Shown here: in pieces, positions 16,079 through 23,197 of the stretch
How positions within the stretch are numbered: the first letter of the stretch is position 1
Layout: each line of letters starts with the position of its first letter
Assembly (NCBI GenBank): GCA_023336815.1
Contig: JAMBLJ010000054.1
Span: forward strand, 1 to 52,849
Length of the DNA: 52,849 nt
Source of the DNA: Actinomycetes bacterium
Lineage (GTDB): Bacteria; Actinomycetota; Acidimicrobiia; Spongiisociales; UBA5794
Reading direction: 5' to 3'
Program-made: the position numbers and the translations under genes
Notes under the pieces: generated by a model
Told to the model about the DNA's origin: nothing
What the model saw: the letters and a program-made list of their open reading frames with translations, nothing else
The model's database searches: none

Positions 16079-17241
16079 CGACCCTCGAGCCATGTCCACG
16101 CGTACCCGTCATCTTCGGAGTCCTTTGCACCTGGCCCCATATCGAGCGGCCGGAACGTGTCGATCATGACAGCGAGCTCTTCCGTGCCCTTCTTGCCGAT
16201 ACTTGCCTCCACGGAACCTGGCTGGGGACCATGGGTGTGGCCAGCGGGGTGGAGGGAAACCGATCCTTGTTCGATACCGGCACCCTTGCGCGACATGAAA
16301 TTGCCTTCGACGTAGAACAGAACCTCATCGCTGTCGACGTTGGCATGGTTGTACGGAGCCGGTATTGCATCGGGGTGATAGTCGAAGAGCCTTGGAACGA
16401 ATGAGCAAACCACGACTCCTGGTGCCTCGAAGGTCTGGTGGACGGGCGGTGGCTGATGTACGCGGCCTGTGATGGGCTCGAAGTCGTGGATCGAGAACTT
16501 GTGCGGGTAGAGACAACCATCCCAACCGATGACATCGAACGGATGGTTGCCGTAGACGAACTGCGTCATCCCTCCGCGGTGTTTCACCAGAACCTCGACG
16601 TTCGTGCCATCGCGTATGAGTGGCGTCTCCGGCCCATGAAAGTCCCGTTCACAGAACGGGGCATGTTCGAGGAGTTGCCCGTTGCGCGAGAGGTAGCGGC
16701 GGGGCGGACCGATATGTCCGCGGGTCTCGAGGATGAGTGCTCGAACGGGCTCGGCCGATGGATCGACCTCGTATCGATGGATCACCGATGCGGGGATGAT
16801 GAGGTAGTCGCCCGCCTCGAATCGAATCGCTCCGAACACCGTCTCAAGTGTTCCCGTGCCTTGCTCGATGAACACCATCTCGTCCCCTGTGGCGTTCTTG
16901 TACAAACCCGAACTATCCGAGCCGACGAAATACGAGACGGTGCAATCCTCGTTTGCGAGGAGTACTGCCCTGGCCGTAACGACATCACCTCCTGCCTTGA
17001 GTTGGTGCGTCTTGAAATGGCGAGGGCGGAGGGGGTGGTTCGGCGATGTGTCTTGGACTTCAGCCTCCACGGCCTCGATCGAGCGAAGCGCGGTGGGGGA
17101 GTGTGCGTGATATAGCAGTGCTGAGTCGAAGGAGAATCCTTCCTCACCCATCAGTTCTTCGGCGTAGAGGCTGCCGTCTGGTTGGCGAAACTGGGTATGG
17201 CGCTTCGGCGGGACCTCCCCAACGGTGCGGTAGTACGGCAT
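16075..17241 (-). CDS. hmgA: Homogentisate 1,2-dioxygenase (short form)
   Basis: This 388-residue cupin-type non-heme iron enzyme opens the homogentisate ring to give maleylacetoacetate. The iron-binding region is readable: YNHANVDSDEVLFYVEGNF (His299 and Glu306), then LHPAGHTHGPQPG with the third His. YRTVGEVPPKRHTQFR at the start is typical of the shorter bacterial/actinobacterial HGD group. AAGGAGACAC lies before the ATG. TAGCAT some 30 bases upstream on the minus strand is a plausible -10. It is divergent from hpd, with 138 bases between the starts that must hold both promoters, and it heads the operon with the unknown gene and fahA. Confidence 0.92.
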   Translation of the reverse strand: MPYYRTVGEVPPKRHTQFRQPDGSLYAEELMGEEGFSFDSALLYHAHSPTALRSIEAVEAEVQDTSPNHPLRPRHFKTHQLKAGGDVVTARAVLLANEDCTVSYFVGSDSSGLYKNATGDEMVFIEQGTGTLETVFGAIRFEAGDYLIIPASVIHRYEVDPSAEPVRALILETRGHIGPPRRYLSRNGQLLEHAPFCERDFHGPETPLIRDGTNVEVLVKHRGGMTQFVYGNHPFDVIGWDGCLYPHKFSIHDFEPITGRVHQPPPVHQTFEAPGVVVCSFVPRLFDYHPDAIPAPYNHANVDSDEVLFYVEGNFMSRKGAGIEQGSVSLHPAGHTHGPQPGSVEASIGKKGTEELAVMIDTFRPLDMGPGAKDSEDDGYAWTWLEGR

Positions 17242-17379
17242 GTGTCTCCTTGCGAGTGCGGTTCCATGCTACGCGGTCGCGTCGTGTTCAGTTCGGTTCC
17301 GATTTTCGTACGGCTCGAAGGCGTGCCTCCGCGCGTGGTGCGATACTACGGGTACCGACGTCGAACACAGGAGAGAGCA

Positions 17380-18495
17380 GTGGACGCCGATCTCACGTTG
17401 CGGGCGAAAGAGTTCGCATCCCAGGACCCGTTTCCGATGAAAGGGTTCGGACCGGCCGAGTGGTGGGTGGGGAACGCATTCATGACCGCACAGGCATTCC
17501 GAGCCTTGCTTGGCATGCAGATCGTCGGGTATCGGGGACCCGAGACTGGAGTATCAGACAGGTCCTCGTACCTCCTTGTCTCGGACCAGATCCAGTTCAT
17601 CGTGACCGGCGCACAGGATGGTGACCACGAGATCGCGGAGCATGTGAAGTTGCATGGTCCCGGCGTCAAGGATGTTGGATTTCTTGTCCCGGATGCGAAG
17701 GCCGCGTTCGCCATGGCGGTTGATAACGGTGCGCTACCCGAGCGGTCCCCCGAGGTCATCGAGAACGCCGATGGTCGGATGGTCATCGGTGCTATCCATG
17801 CATATGGAGACACAGTTCACTCTCTGATCGAGATCGAGGGTGCCGATCCACGGTTTGAGATCCGTACGGACACCGTCGCGCGATCGGCCGGGCTCCACGC
17901 GATCGATCACGTCGTTGCGAATGTCGAACTCGGCAAGATGAACTACTGGGTTGAGTTCTATGAGCGGATCTTCGCGTTCACGATGCTCAAGCACTTCGAC
18001 GATGACGCGATCTCGACGGAGTACACGGCCCTCATGTCGAAGGTGATGGCCGGCGGCAGTGGCGTGATCAAGCTGCCGATAAACGAGCCAGCTCACGGCA
18101 AGAAGAAGAGCCAGATCGAGGAATACCTCGACTTCTACAAGACGCCGGGTGTACAGCACCTAGCGTTGTCAACGGATGATCTTCAGACGACCATCGCTGA
18201 CATTCACGGTCGTGGCATCGAGACGATTTACGTGCCTAGCGAGTACTACCCGGAAGCCAGGGAACGTCTGTCGGATGTCGAGCTTGACTGGGAGAGGATC
18301 GAGCAGCTCAGCATCCTCGTCGATCAGGATGATGACGGATACCTTCTCCAGACGTTCACGAAGATGCTCCAGGATCGACCCACCGTCTTCTTCGAATTTA
18401 TCGAACGACGTGGAGCAACAGGGTTCGGCATCGGAAACTTCAAGGCGCTGTTCGAATCGATCGAGCGAGAACAGGCGAAACGCGGCAACCTGTAG
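17380..18495 (+). CDS. hpd: 4-hydroxyphenylpyruvate dioxygenase
   Basis: This 371-residue two-domain VOC enzyme converts 4-hydroxyphenylpyruvate to homogentisate with Fe(II) and O2, feeding HmgA encoded divergently. Iron ligands are in HAIDHVVANV (first His), GVQHLALSTDD (second His) and VFFEFIERRG (Glu). The C-terminal GATGFGIGNFKALFESIEREQ is the conserved helix closing the active site. The GTG at 17380 is chosen because AGGAG lies 6 bases upstream and the protein then begins at the usual position. A longer frame to 17182 would overlap hmgA. It forms with the opposite operon a tyrosine-degradation cluster. No dedicated regulator is visible. Confidence 0.93.
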   Translation: MDADLTLRAKEFASQDPFPMKGFGPAEWWVGNAFMTAQAFRALLGMQIVGYRGPETGVSDRSSYLLVSDQIQFIVTGAQDGDHEIAEHVKLHGPGVKDVGFLVPDAKAAFAMAVDNGALPERSPEVIENADGRMVIGAIHAYGDTVHSLIEIEGADPRFEIRTDTVARSAGLHAIDHVVANVELGKMNYWVEFYERIFAFTMLKHFDDDAISTEYTALMSKVMAGGSGVIKLPINEPAHGKKKSQIEEYLDFYKTPGVQHLALSTDDLQTTIADIHGRGIETIYVPSEYYPEARERLSDVELDWERIEQLSILVDQDDDGYLLQTFTKMLQDRPTVFFEFIERRGATGFGIGNFKALFESIEREQAKRGNL

Positions 18496-18527
18496 CCATA
18501 GTCGGCTGTTAGATGTCAGCCATCTTC

Positions 18528-19373
18528 TCAGTACTTCTCGGGTACGAAGGTTTGTTCGGAGATCGGTGGTCTGATGTAGGCGGTGTCCTGCTGGCGAGGT
18601 GGCAGATCGACGGGCCCCAGCGTCCGATCTTCATACGGGATGACTGAAAGGAGATGGCTGATGCAGTTCAGCCTCGCGCGTTTCTTGTCCTCGGCGTTCA
18701 CCACGTACCACGGAGCCTGCTTGATATCCGTGTGGTCGAACATGATGTCCTTCGCCTTTGAGAACTCAACCCATCTCGCGCGAGATTCGAGGTCCATTGG
18801 AGACAACTTCCAGCGTTTCGTCGTGTCGTCGATTCGGGCCTGGAAGCGACGTTCCTGCTCCTCGTCGCTCACCGAGAACCAGTACTTGATGAGGATGATT
18901 CCGCTGCGGACGAGCATCCGCTCGAACTCAGGGCACGAGCGGAGGAACTCCTTGTACTCCTCTTCGGTGCAGAACCCCATAACGGGTTCGACGAGAGCGC
19001 GGTTGTACCAGGACCGATCGAACAGCACCATCTCGCCCGCTGCTGGCAGGCGATTCACATACCGCTGGAACCACCACTGGGTCTTCTGTCTTTCCGTCGC
19101 TGTTCCGAGGGCTTCAACGCGACAGATCCTCGGGTTCAGTCGTTCCGTTATCCGTTTGATCACACCACCCTTGCCCGCGGCGTCACGTCCTTCGAATACG
19201 ATGACGACTTTGAGCCCCTCATCCTTGACGAAACTTTGGAGCTTGACGAGTTCCGACTGAAGGCGTTCCAGTTCGTCCTCGTAGAAATGCTTCTTGAGCT
19301 TGGGTTTCTTGACGCTCGCCTGCGGTTCGATCGTGTCGAATACGGATTCTGTAGGTGCGTTGCTATCAGGCAT
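18528..19373 (-). CDS. ppk2: Polyphosphate kinase 2
   Basis: This 281-residue PPK2-family enzyme transfers phosphate between polyphosphate and nucleoside phosphates. Walker A is EGRDAAGKGG. The lid and Walker B region reads FDRSWYNRALVEPVMGF, and KYWFSVSDEEQERRFQAR follows. The pattern is that of one-domain class I enzymes, usually polyP-dependent NDP phosphorylation. The start is the ATG at 19373 rather than the GTG 9 bases upstream, because TACTGT lies 7 bases before it. The N-terminal 30 residues are variable and the core begins near LKKHFYEDELERLQ. It is convergent with hpd, separated by 32 bases of repeat-like DNA. Cytoplasmic. Confidence 0.92.
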   Translation of the reverse strand: MPDSNAPTESVFDTIEPQASVKKPKLKKHFYEDELERLQSELVKLQSFVKDEGLKVVIVFEGRDAAGKGGVIKRITERLNPRICRVEALGTATERQKTQWWFQRYVNRLPAAGEMVLFDRSWYNRALVEPVMGFCTEEEYKEFLRSCPEFERMLVRSGIILIKYWFSVSDEEQERRFQARIDDTTKRWKLSPMDLESRARWVEFSKAKDIMFDHTDIKQAPWYVVNAEDKKRARLNCISHLLSVIPYEDRTLGPVDLPPRQQDTAYIRPPISEQTFVPEKY

Positions 19374-19380
19374 GCGACAC

Positions 19381-19386
19381 ACAGTA
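19381..19386 (-). promoter_or_regulatory. -10 hexamer TACTGT, leaderless promoter of ppk2
   Basis: TACTGT on the minus strand lies 7 bases before the ATG at 19373. It decides between that start and the GTG at 19382. Confidence 0.55.
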
Positions 19387-19499
19387 CTCCCTGGCTGACA
19401 GCTGGTACTTGGAAGATCAACGAACAGGGGCTGATTGGGGATTGCCCATCTTCGACCGGTTAGGCGATTTCACATTCGTGTGGTTGCTCCGCATGACCG

Positions 19500-19540
19500 T
19501 AGGTGTACGAAGTACGAAGTAGGTATGACGTAGTTCGACT
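19500..19540. repeat. TACG-type repeat tract
   Basis: GTACGAAGTACGAAGTAGG followed by TATGACGTAGTTCG belongs to the same loose family as the arrays at 32693-32957. A second short piece, GTACTGCGTACTACG, lies at 19661-19675. Confidence 0.5.
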
Positions 19541-19728
19541 CGGAGGGAATATGCAACGAGAAACGATGAGTGACTCCCCGACATTGCGTGCTGCGAAGAC
19601 CAGCGCCTGTCGACCGATCGGGGCTGCATCTGGTTCGCCAGCTCACGCCCCTGGCCGTTGGTACTGCGTACTACGTTCTACAAGGCGTTGCTAAGCGCTC
19701 TGTTTCACCTGTCCGAGCGCCTTGTTGG

Positions 19729-19734
19729 TACCCT
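19729..19734 (+). promoter_or_regulatory. -10 hexamer TACCCT, leaderless promoter
   Basis: TACCCT lies 7 bases before the ATG at 19742. It supports that start over an upstream in-frame codon that lies inside repeat DNA. Confidence 0.55.
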
Positions 19735-19741
19735 TTGCGCT

Positions 19742-20593
19742 ATGTCTGTTCCCATCTCCTTTTTGAGCGACTTCGGCCACACCGACGAGTTCGTTGGTGT
19801 TGTTCACGGTGTGATCGCTCGTATCGCACCAACAGCCAGGGTGATCGATGTCACGCACGGAATCGGGCGAGGAGACGTTCATGGTGGTGCGATGGCATTG
19901 ACCCGTGCGGTGCAGTTCATGCCAGACGGTGTGTTCCTTGCTGTTGTTGATCCAGGTGTCGGCACCGAACGTCAGGCGATCGCTGCGCGGACATCGATTG
20001 GTTATTTTGTGGGTCCGAACAACGGCTTGCTCGCCCCTGCAGTTGCAATGGTCGGAGGCTCCGATCTCATCGTTTCCCTTGAGGACCAGCGATTCCAGCT
20101 CCCCTCGTCGGGAGCGACTTTCCATGGTCGAGACATTTTTGGGCCGGTCGCCGCTGTTCTCGCCACGGGTCAGGCGGAGATCACGGATCTTGGACCCGAG
20201 CTACCGGCGGATGCCGTGACTCCCTTGCTCATTCCCCTGGCCGAGCCGGATGGAAGGGGAGCCATCAAGGCGACCATCTTGTGGATCGACACGTTCGGCA
20301 ACATCCAGTTCAACATCGGCCCAGATGACTTGACCGGTCTTGGTCTGTCAACCGGAGATGATGTCACGGTGGCGTTCGCGATGATGGAGCATCGGATCAC
20401 GTGGGGTGGTGCATATGGCGATGTCGACGAAGGCGAGGCCGTCGTCCACGTGGATTCCCACGGCCAGATCGCGCTCGGTGTCAATGGTGGCCACGCTGCA
20501 GACGATTTCGATGCCAGAGTCGGAGACTCCATGGTCCTTGGGAGACCAGGCGGTGGGAATCGCCTCGAGATCACCGGTGTCGCGACCACCTGA
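19742..20593 (+). CDS. SAM hydroxide adenosyltransferase (SAM hydrolase, DUF62)
   Basis: This 283-residue protein belongs to the fluorinase/chlorinase-like family that uses hydroxide to split S-adenosylmethionine into adenosine and methionine. Motifs in order are ISFLSDFGHTDEFVGVVHG, RVIDVTHGIGRGDVHGGA, AVVDPGVGTERQ, FVGPNNGL, FHGRDIFGPVAAVL and WIDTFGNIQFNI. The N- and C-terminal domains are both complete. The aromatic and glycine-rich loops specific to fluorinases are not seen, so the hydrolase reaction is favoured. The ATG at 19742 starts directly at the conserved N-terminus. Its stop is 7 bases from the stop of the small convergent ORF at 20601. Confidence 0.88.
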   Translation: MSVPISFLSDFGHTDEFVGVVHGVIARIAPTARVIDVTHGIGRGDVHGGAMALTRAVQFMPDGVFLAVVDPGVGTERQAIAARTSIGYFVGPNNGLLAPAVAMVGGSDLIVSLEDQRFQLPSSGATFHGRDIFGPVAAVLATGQAEITDLGPELPADAVTPLLIPLAEPDGRGAIKATILWIDTFGNIQFNIGPDDLTGLGLSTGDDVTVAFAMMEHRITWGGAYGDVDEGEAVVHVDSHGQIALGVNGGHAADDFDARVGDSMVLGRPGGGNRLEITGVATT

Positions 20594-20600
20594 TCGCCCG

Positions 20601-20696
20601 CTACGGGGTGAGCCCGCCCGTGAGCAACTTCGCCACGAATGCGACCACGATGAACGCAAGCAGGATCGCAACGGCGATTGACGTAACGGGGCGCAT
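20601..20696 (-). CDS. 31-residue membrane peptide
   Basis: This short frame encodes a peptide beginning MRPVTSIAVAILLAF, with one hydrophobic helix (about residues 6-23), then AKLLTGGLTP. The charge pattern (Arg near the N-terminus, Lys after the helix) suits a single-span membrane peptide. TAGCTT on the minus strand lies exactly 7 bases before the ATG, the same leaderless geometry as at established genes nearby. It is convergent with the SAM hydroxide adenosyltransferase gene. I do not recognise a family. The promoter match makes a real gene more likely than chance, but only comparative data would settle it. Confidence 0.5.
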   Translation of the reverse strand: MRPVTSIAVAILLAFIVVAFVAKLLTGGLTP

Positions 20697-20703
20697 GAAT
20701 AGG

Positions 20704-20709
20704 AAGCTA
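20704..20709 (-). promoter_or_regulatory. -10 hexamer TAGCTT, leaderless promoter
   Basis: TAGCTT on the minus strand lies 7 bases before the ATG at 20696 of the 31-residue membrane peptide. Confidence 0.45.
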
Positions 20710-20714
20710 ACAGC

Positions 20715-20757
20715 GGAAACGCCCGAGGCGTTCCTTGGGAGTTGCTATGCAAAGTCC
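20715..20757. repeat. Dispersed double palindrome, copy 4
   Basis: GGAAACGCCCGAGGCGTTCC (20715-20734) and GGGAGTTGCTATGCAAAGTCC-like bases (20737-20757) form the inverted order of copy 2, with diverged stems. Confidence 0.6.
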
Positions 20758-20816
20758 GGGGTGACAGTGGAAGAAGCGGTCGGCTGTTGGTATACCGAGT
20801 CCGAACTTTCCGATCC

Positions 20817-20859
20817 GGTAAACGGTAAACGGTAAACGGCTGTCGGCTGTGAGCTGTCC
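20817..20859. repeat. GGTAAAC triplicate plus GCTGTCGGCTGT tract
   Basis: Three direct copies of GGTAAAC (20817-20837) run into GGCTGTCGGCTGTGAGCTGT (20838-20857). They lie 5 bases past the end of the glutaredoxin-like gene. Related GCTGTC tracts occur at 6972-7000 and 18500-18523. No function is visible. Confidence 0.55.
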
Positions 20860-20863
20860 CGCC

Positions 20864-21094
20864 CTAGCTCTCCCGGAACGGTCTGAGCTTCTCGATGTCG
20901 ATGATGCCCTCGTCGATCACGACACCATTGCGGGACTCGATCACGGGTACCCGGTCGCTGTAGCGCTCCAGGAGCGCAAGGTCGAGGTCTACATCGATGA
21001 GTGTCACGGCGTCATCTCCGTACACGTCTCTTGCACGGGCAATGCCCTTCTCACACAAAGGACAACCCTGGCGTGTGTACACGATGACATCCAT
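20864..21094 (-). CDS. Glutaredoxin-like thiol protein
   Basis: This 76-residue protein begins MDVIVYTRQGCPLCEKG, a thioredoxin-fold first strand followed by a CPLC active site. RVPVIESRNGVVIDEGIID contains the cis-proline (VPV) and the glycine-rich end of the fold. It fits the short glutaredoxin-like (DUF836-type) group that reduces disulfides or serves as a mycothiol/thiol partner. The ATG at 21094 is chosen over a longer frame because TACCAT lies 6 bases upstream and the protein then starts directly at the first strand. It stands alone, divergent from the hemolysin III gene. Cytoplasmic. Confidence 0.82.
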   Translation of the reverse strand: MDVIVYTRQGCPLCEKGIARARDVYGDDAVTLIDVDLDLALLERYSDRVPVIESRNGVVIDEGIIDIEKLRPFRES

Positions 21095-21100
21095 GGCGCC

Positions 21101-21106
21101 ATGGTA
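21101..21106 (-). promoter_or_regulatory. -10 hexamer TACCAT, leaderless promoter
   Basis: TACCAT on the minus strand lies 6 bases before the ATG at 21094. It supports the short start of the glutaredoxin-like gene. Confidence 0.55.
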
Positions 21107-21210
21107 GAAGACAAAGAAGCCGACATCGGACGGAGAACGTTGCCAGCATGTGTAGCTCGACACCGCGTCAGGACAAGCTGTAGCCTCTCTCCGCCACTCT
21201 AGATTCGGAG

Positions 21211-21876
21211 GTGGCGAAAACGATGCACGAAACTGTTGCCGCACCTCCGGTGAAGCCGTCTTGGCGAGGCTGGCAACACGCTGCCATGTTCCCGGTCGCC
21301 CTCGTCGCTGGGCTGGTCCTCGTCGCTACTGCGCCAACCTCGGCGGGTCGTGTCAGTTCGGTCATCTTCGCCTCGACCGCCCTGCTGTTATTTGGAGTGA
21401 GTGCCCTTCTTCACCGTGGCACATGGTCAACGAATGTTGAGGCAGTGCTTCGCCGGTTGGATCACTCGAACATCTATCTGATCATCGCAGGGACGTACAC
21501 ACCGTTTGCCGTGCTTGGGCTGCCGCAGAGTTCGGGAAAACTGTTGCTGTCCATCGTTTGGACTGGTGCGCTCGTTGGCGTCGTGCTCACGGTGTTCTGG
21601 ATCGGCGTACCTCGATGGCTGTCCACATCGCTCTATGTTGTTGTCGGGTGGGTTGTCGTGTTTTTCTTGCCGGCGTTGGTCGATGGAGCAGGCCTGGGAG
21701 TGGTTGCATTGATTGCCATCGGCGGTGTCCTCTACACATTCGGCGCTGTTGTGTATGCCGTCAAGTGGCCGAACCCATCTCAACACACGTTCGGGTTCCA
21801 TGAGGTTTTCCACTTGCTCACCATCGTTGCCTTCGCAGTCCACTACATCGCGGTGTGGGTCGTCGTTCACCAGTAG
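21211..21876 (+). CDS. Hemolysin III / PAQR-family membrane protein
   Basis: This 221-residue seven-helix protein matches the HlyIII/YqfA branch of the PAQR family. Conserved segments are GVSALLHRGTWS with its His, RRLDHSNIYLIIAGTYTPF (the Asp-His pair), and FGFHEVFHLLTIVAFAVHYIAVW, whose histidines complete the predicted zinc site. Members are thought to act in lipid homeostasis; the name comes from a weak hemolysin report and does not imply virulence. The GTG at 21211 is taken as the start, with TAGATT five bases upstream. An ATG at 21223 is the alternative. Confidence 0.88.
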   Translation: MAKTMHETVAAPPVKPSWRGWQHAAMFPVALVAGLVLVATAPTSAGRVSSVIFASTALLLFGVSALLHRGTWSTNVEAVLRRLDHSNIYLIIAGTYTPFAVLGLPQSSGKLLLSIVWTGALVGVVLTVFWIGVPRWLSTSLYVVVGWVVVFFLPALVDGAGLGVVALIAIGGVLYTFGAVVYAVKWPNPSQHTFGFHEVFHLLTIVAFAVHYIAVWVVVHQ

Positions 21877-21941
21877 GAAAACTGGACGAGCAGCGTGACA
21901 TGTCAGGCGTGATCGCGGGTGGAGCGCGGTCGAGTCGTGAG

Positions 21942-23165
21942 CTACTTCCTCACATTCACCGTGCGTTCGATGGCGTTGTAGATGTGTTCGGACATCCTTG
22001 CCTCGTCGGGATCGAGCAGGTTCGCCATCACCTTGAGCGTCCACTCCATCAACGACTGCGAGCGGAGCCCGACGGTGGTGAGTGAACGCATGACCATCGG
22101 GTTTCCGATGGCCTTGACGAACACACGAGCCACGCGGTGGTAGTCCCCATACGCGTCGTCCAGGGCTGTCACGTAATTTGCCAGTGCATCTTCGTTTCCC
22201 GTGGCCGCATCGGCGAGATGGGTCGCAGCCATTCTTCCCGTCTCATAGGCGTAGTCGATGCCCTCTCCGTTGAATGGATTCACGGCACCGGATGCATCAC
22301 CGACAAGCATCCAGTTGCGGCCGACCTTCGGTCCGACGGAGAGCGACATGGGAAGTTTGCCACCGATCGGTTTGGTGTGCGGTGTCACATCCGTGACCTT
22401 CCAGTGGTCAGGGAGAGAGTGGATGTAGGCATCGAGGATGTGCGATGTGTTGACATCCTTCCACCCTTTGAACGTGGAGACGAGCCCGGCTCCGATGTTG
22501 ATCTCACCATCACCGAGGGGAAATACCCAACCGTACCCTGGCATTGCGTTGCCTTCTTTGTCCCTGATATCGAGTTGGCTCTCAATGAACGGGTCCATTG
22601 AAAGCGGACTTGTGTAGTACGCGCGAACTGCGAGACCGTAGGGGTAATCCTTGCGCCGTGATGCGCCAACGCCGCGACCGAATCGTGAATTCGATCCGTC
22701 TGCGATGACGACGAAGTCGGGGTGAACAGTCCGTTCTTCGTCATCCCTGGAAAGTGTCACGCCAACCACTTTGTCGTCCTCGAGAATAGGCATTGCGGTT
22801 GTGCCTTGTTCCACAGTGGCACCCTCGGTCTCTGCTAGACCGGCGACGATCCCGTCGAGATCCGCCCTGCGCATCGTCGCTCCCCAATTGGGATAGATCG
22901 AATGTTCGGGCCATGGCATTTCGATCTTGAGATCTCCTGCATAGGCTCGGAGGCCGTCCACGCGGTGCAGATCGAGGCTGTCGAAGTCGAAGCCCATGTC
23001 GAGCAGCTGTTTGATAGCTCGGGGAGTCAGCCCGTCGCCGCACGCTTTCTCACGTGGGTAGGTCTTCTTCTCCACGAGGTGAACATCAAGGCCATTACGA
23101 GCAAGCCAGTATGCACATGAGGCACCGCCTGGTCCGCCACCGACGACGAGGATATTTGCTGCCAT
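21942..23165 (-). CDS. Geranylgeranyl / menaquinone reductase family flavoprotein
   Basis: This 407-residue FAD oxidoreductase starts with a dinucleotide site, NILVVGGGPGGASCAYWLAR, then KTYPREKACGDGLTPRA, the PxxKxCG motif of geranylgeranyl reductases. MLVGDASGAVNPFNGEGIDYA is the second FAD motif. Such enzymes saturate isoprenoid double bonds of lipids or of the menaquinone tail (MenJ). The position between respiratory genes favours menaquinone, whose reduced form would feed the quinol-using complexes here, but the substrate is inference. TACCCT lies 6 bases before the ATG, so it can be transcribed apart from the cytochrome gene 32 bases upstream. Confidence 0.82.
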   Translation of the reverse strand: MAANILVVGGGPGGASCAYWLARNGLDVHLVEKKTYPREKACGDGLTPRAIKQLLDMGFDFDSLDLHRVDGLRAYAGDLKIEMPWPEHSIYPNWGATMRRADLDGIVAGLAETEGATVEQGTTAMPILEDDKVVGVTLSRDDEERTVHPDFVVIADGSNSRFGRGVGASRRKDYPYGLAVRAYYTSPLSMDPFIESQLDIRDKEGNAMPGYGWVFPLGDGEINIGAGLVSTFKGWKDVNTSHILDAYIHSLPDHWKVTDVTPHTKPIGGKLPMSLSVGPKVGRNWMLVGDASGAVNPFNGEGIDYAYETGRMAATHLADAATGNEDALANYVTALDDAYGDYHRVARVFVKAIGNPMVMRSLTTVGLRSQSLMEWTLKVMANLLDPDEARMSEHIYNAIERTVNVRK

Positions 23166-23171
23166 GCCGCG

Positions 23172-23177
23172 AGGGTA
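23172..23177 (-). promoter_or_regulatory. -10 hexamer TACCCT, leaderless promoter
   Basis: TACCCT on the minus strand lies 6 bases before the ATG at 23165 of the menaquinone-reductase-like gene. Confidence 0.55.
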
Positions 23178-23197
23178 CCGGCGAGGCGGGTTGCTGG

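Larger units (their letters stand above)
19374..19741. other. Gene-free stretch with repeats and two promoters
   Basis: This 368-base gap separates divergent ppk2 and the SAM hydroxide adenosyltransferase gene. It holds their -10 hexamers at its edges, a GCTGACAGCTG tract (19391-19401), a TACGAAG tandem with TAGGTATGACGTAG (19500-19540) and GTACTGCGTACTACG (19661-19675). Open frames across it read through repeats only. No RNA gene is apparent. Confidence 0.55.

Noticed and set aside
19560-19694. Small plus-strand frame beginning MQRETMSD
   Set aside because: It reads through repeat DNA and lacks a promoter or ribosome-binding site.
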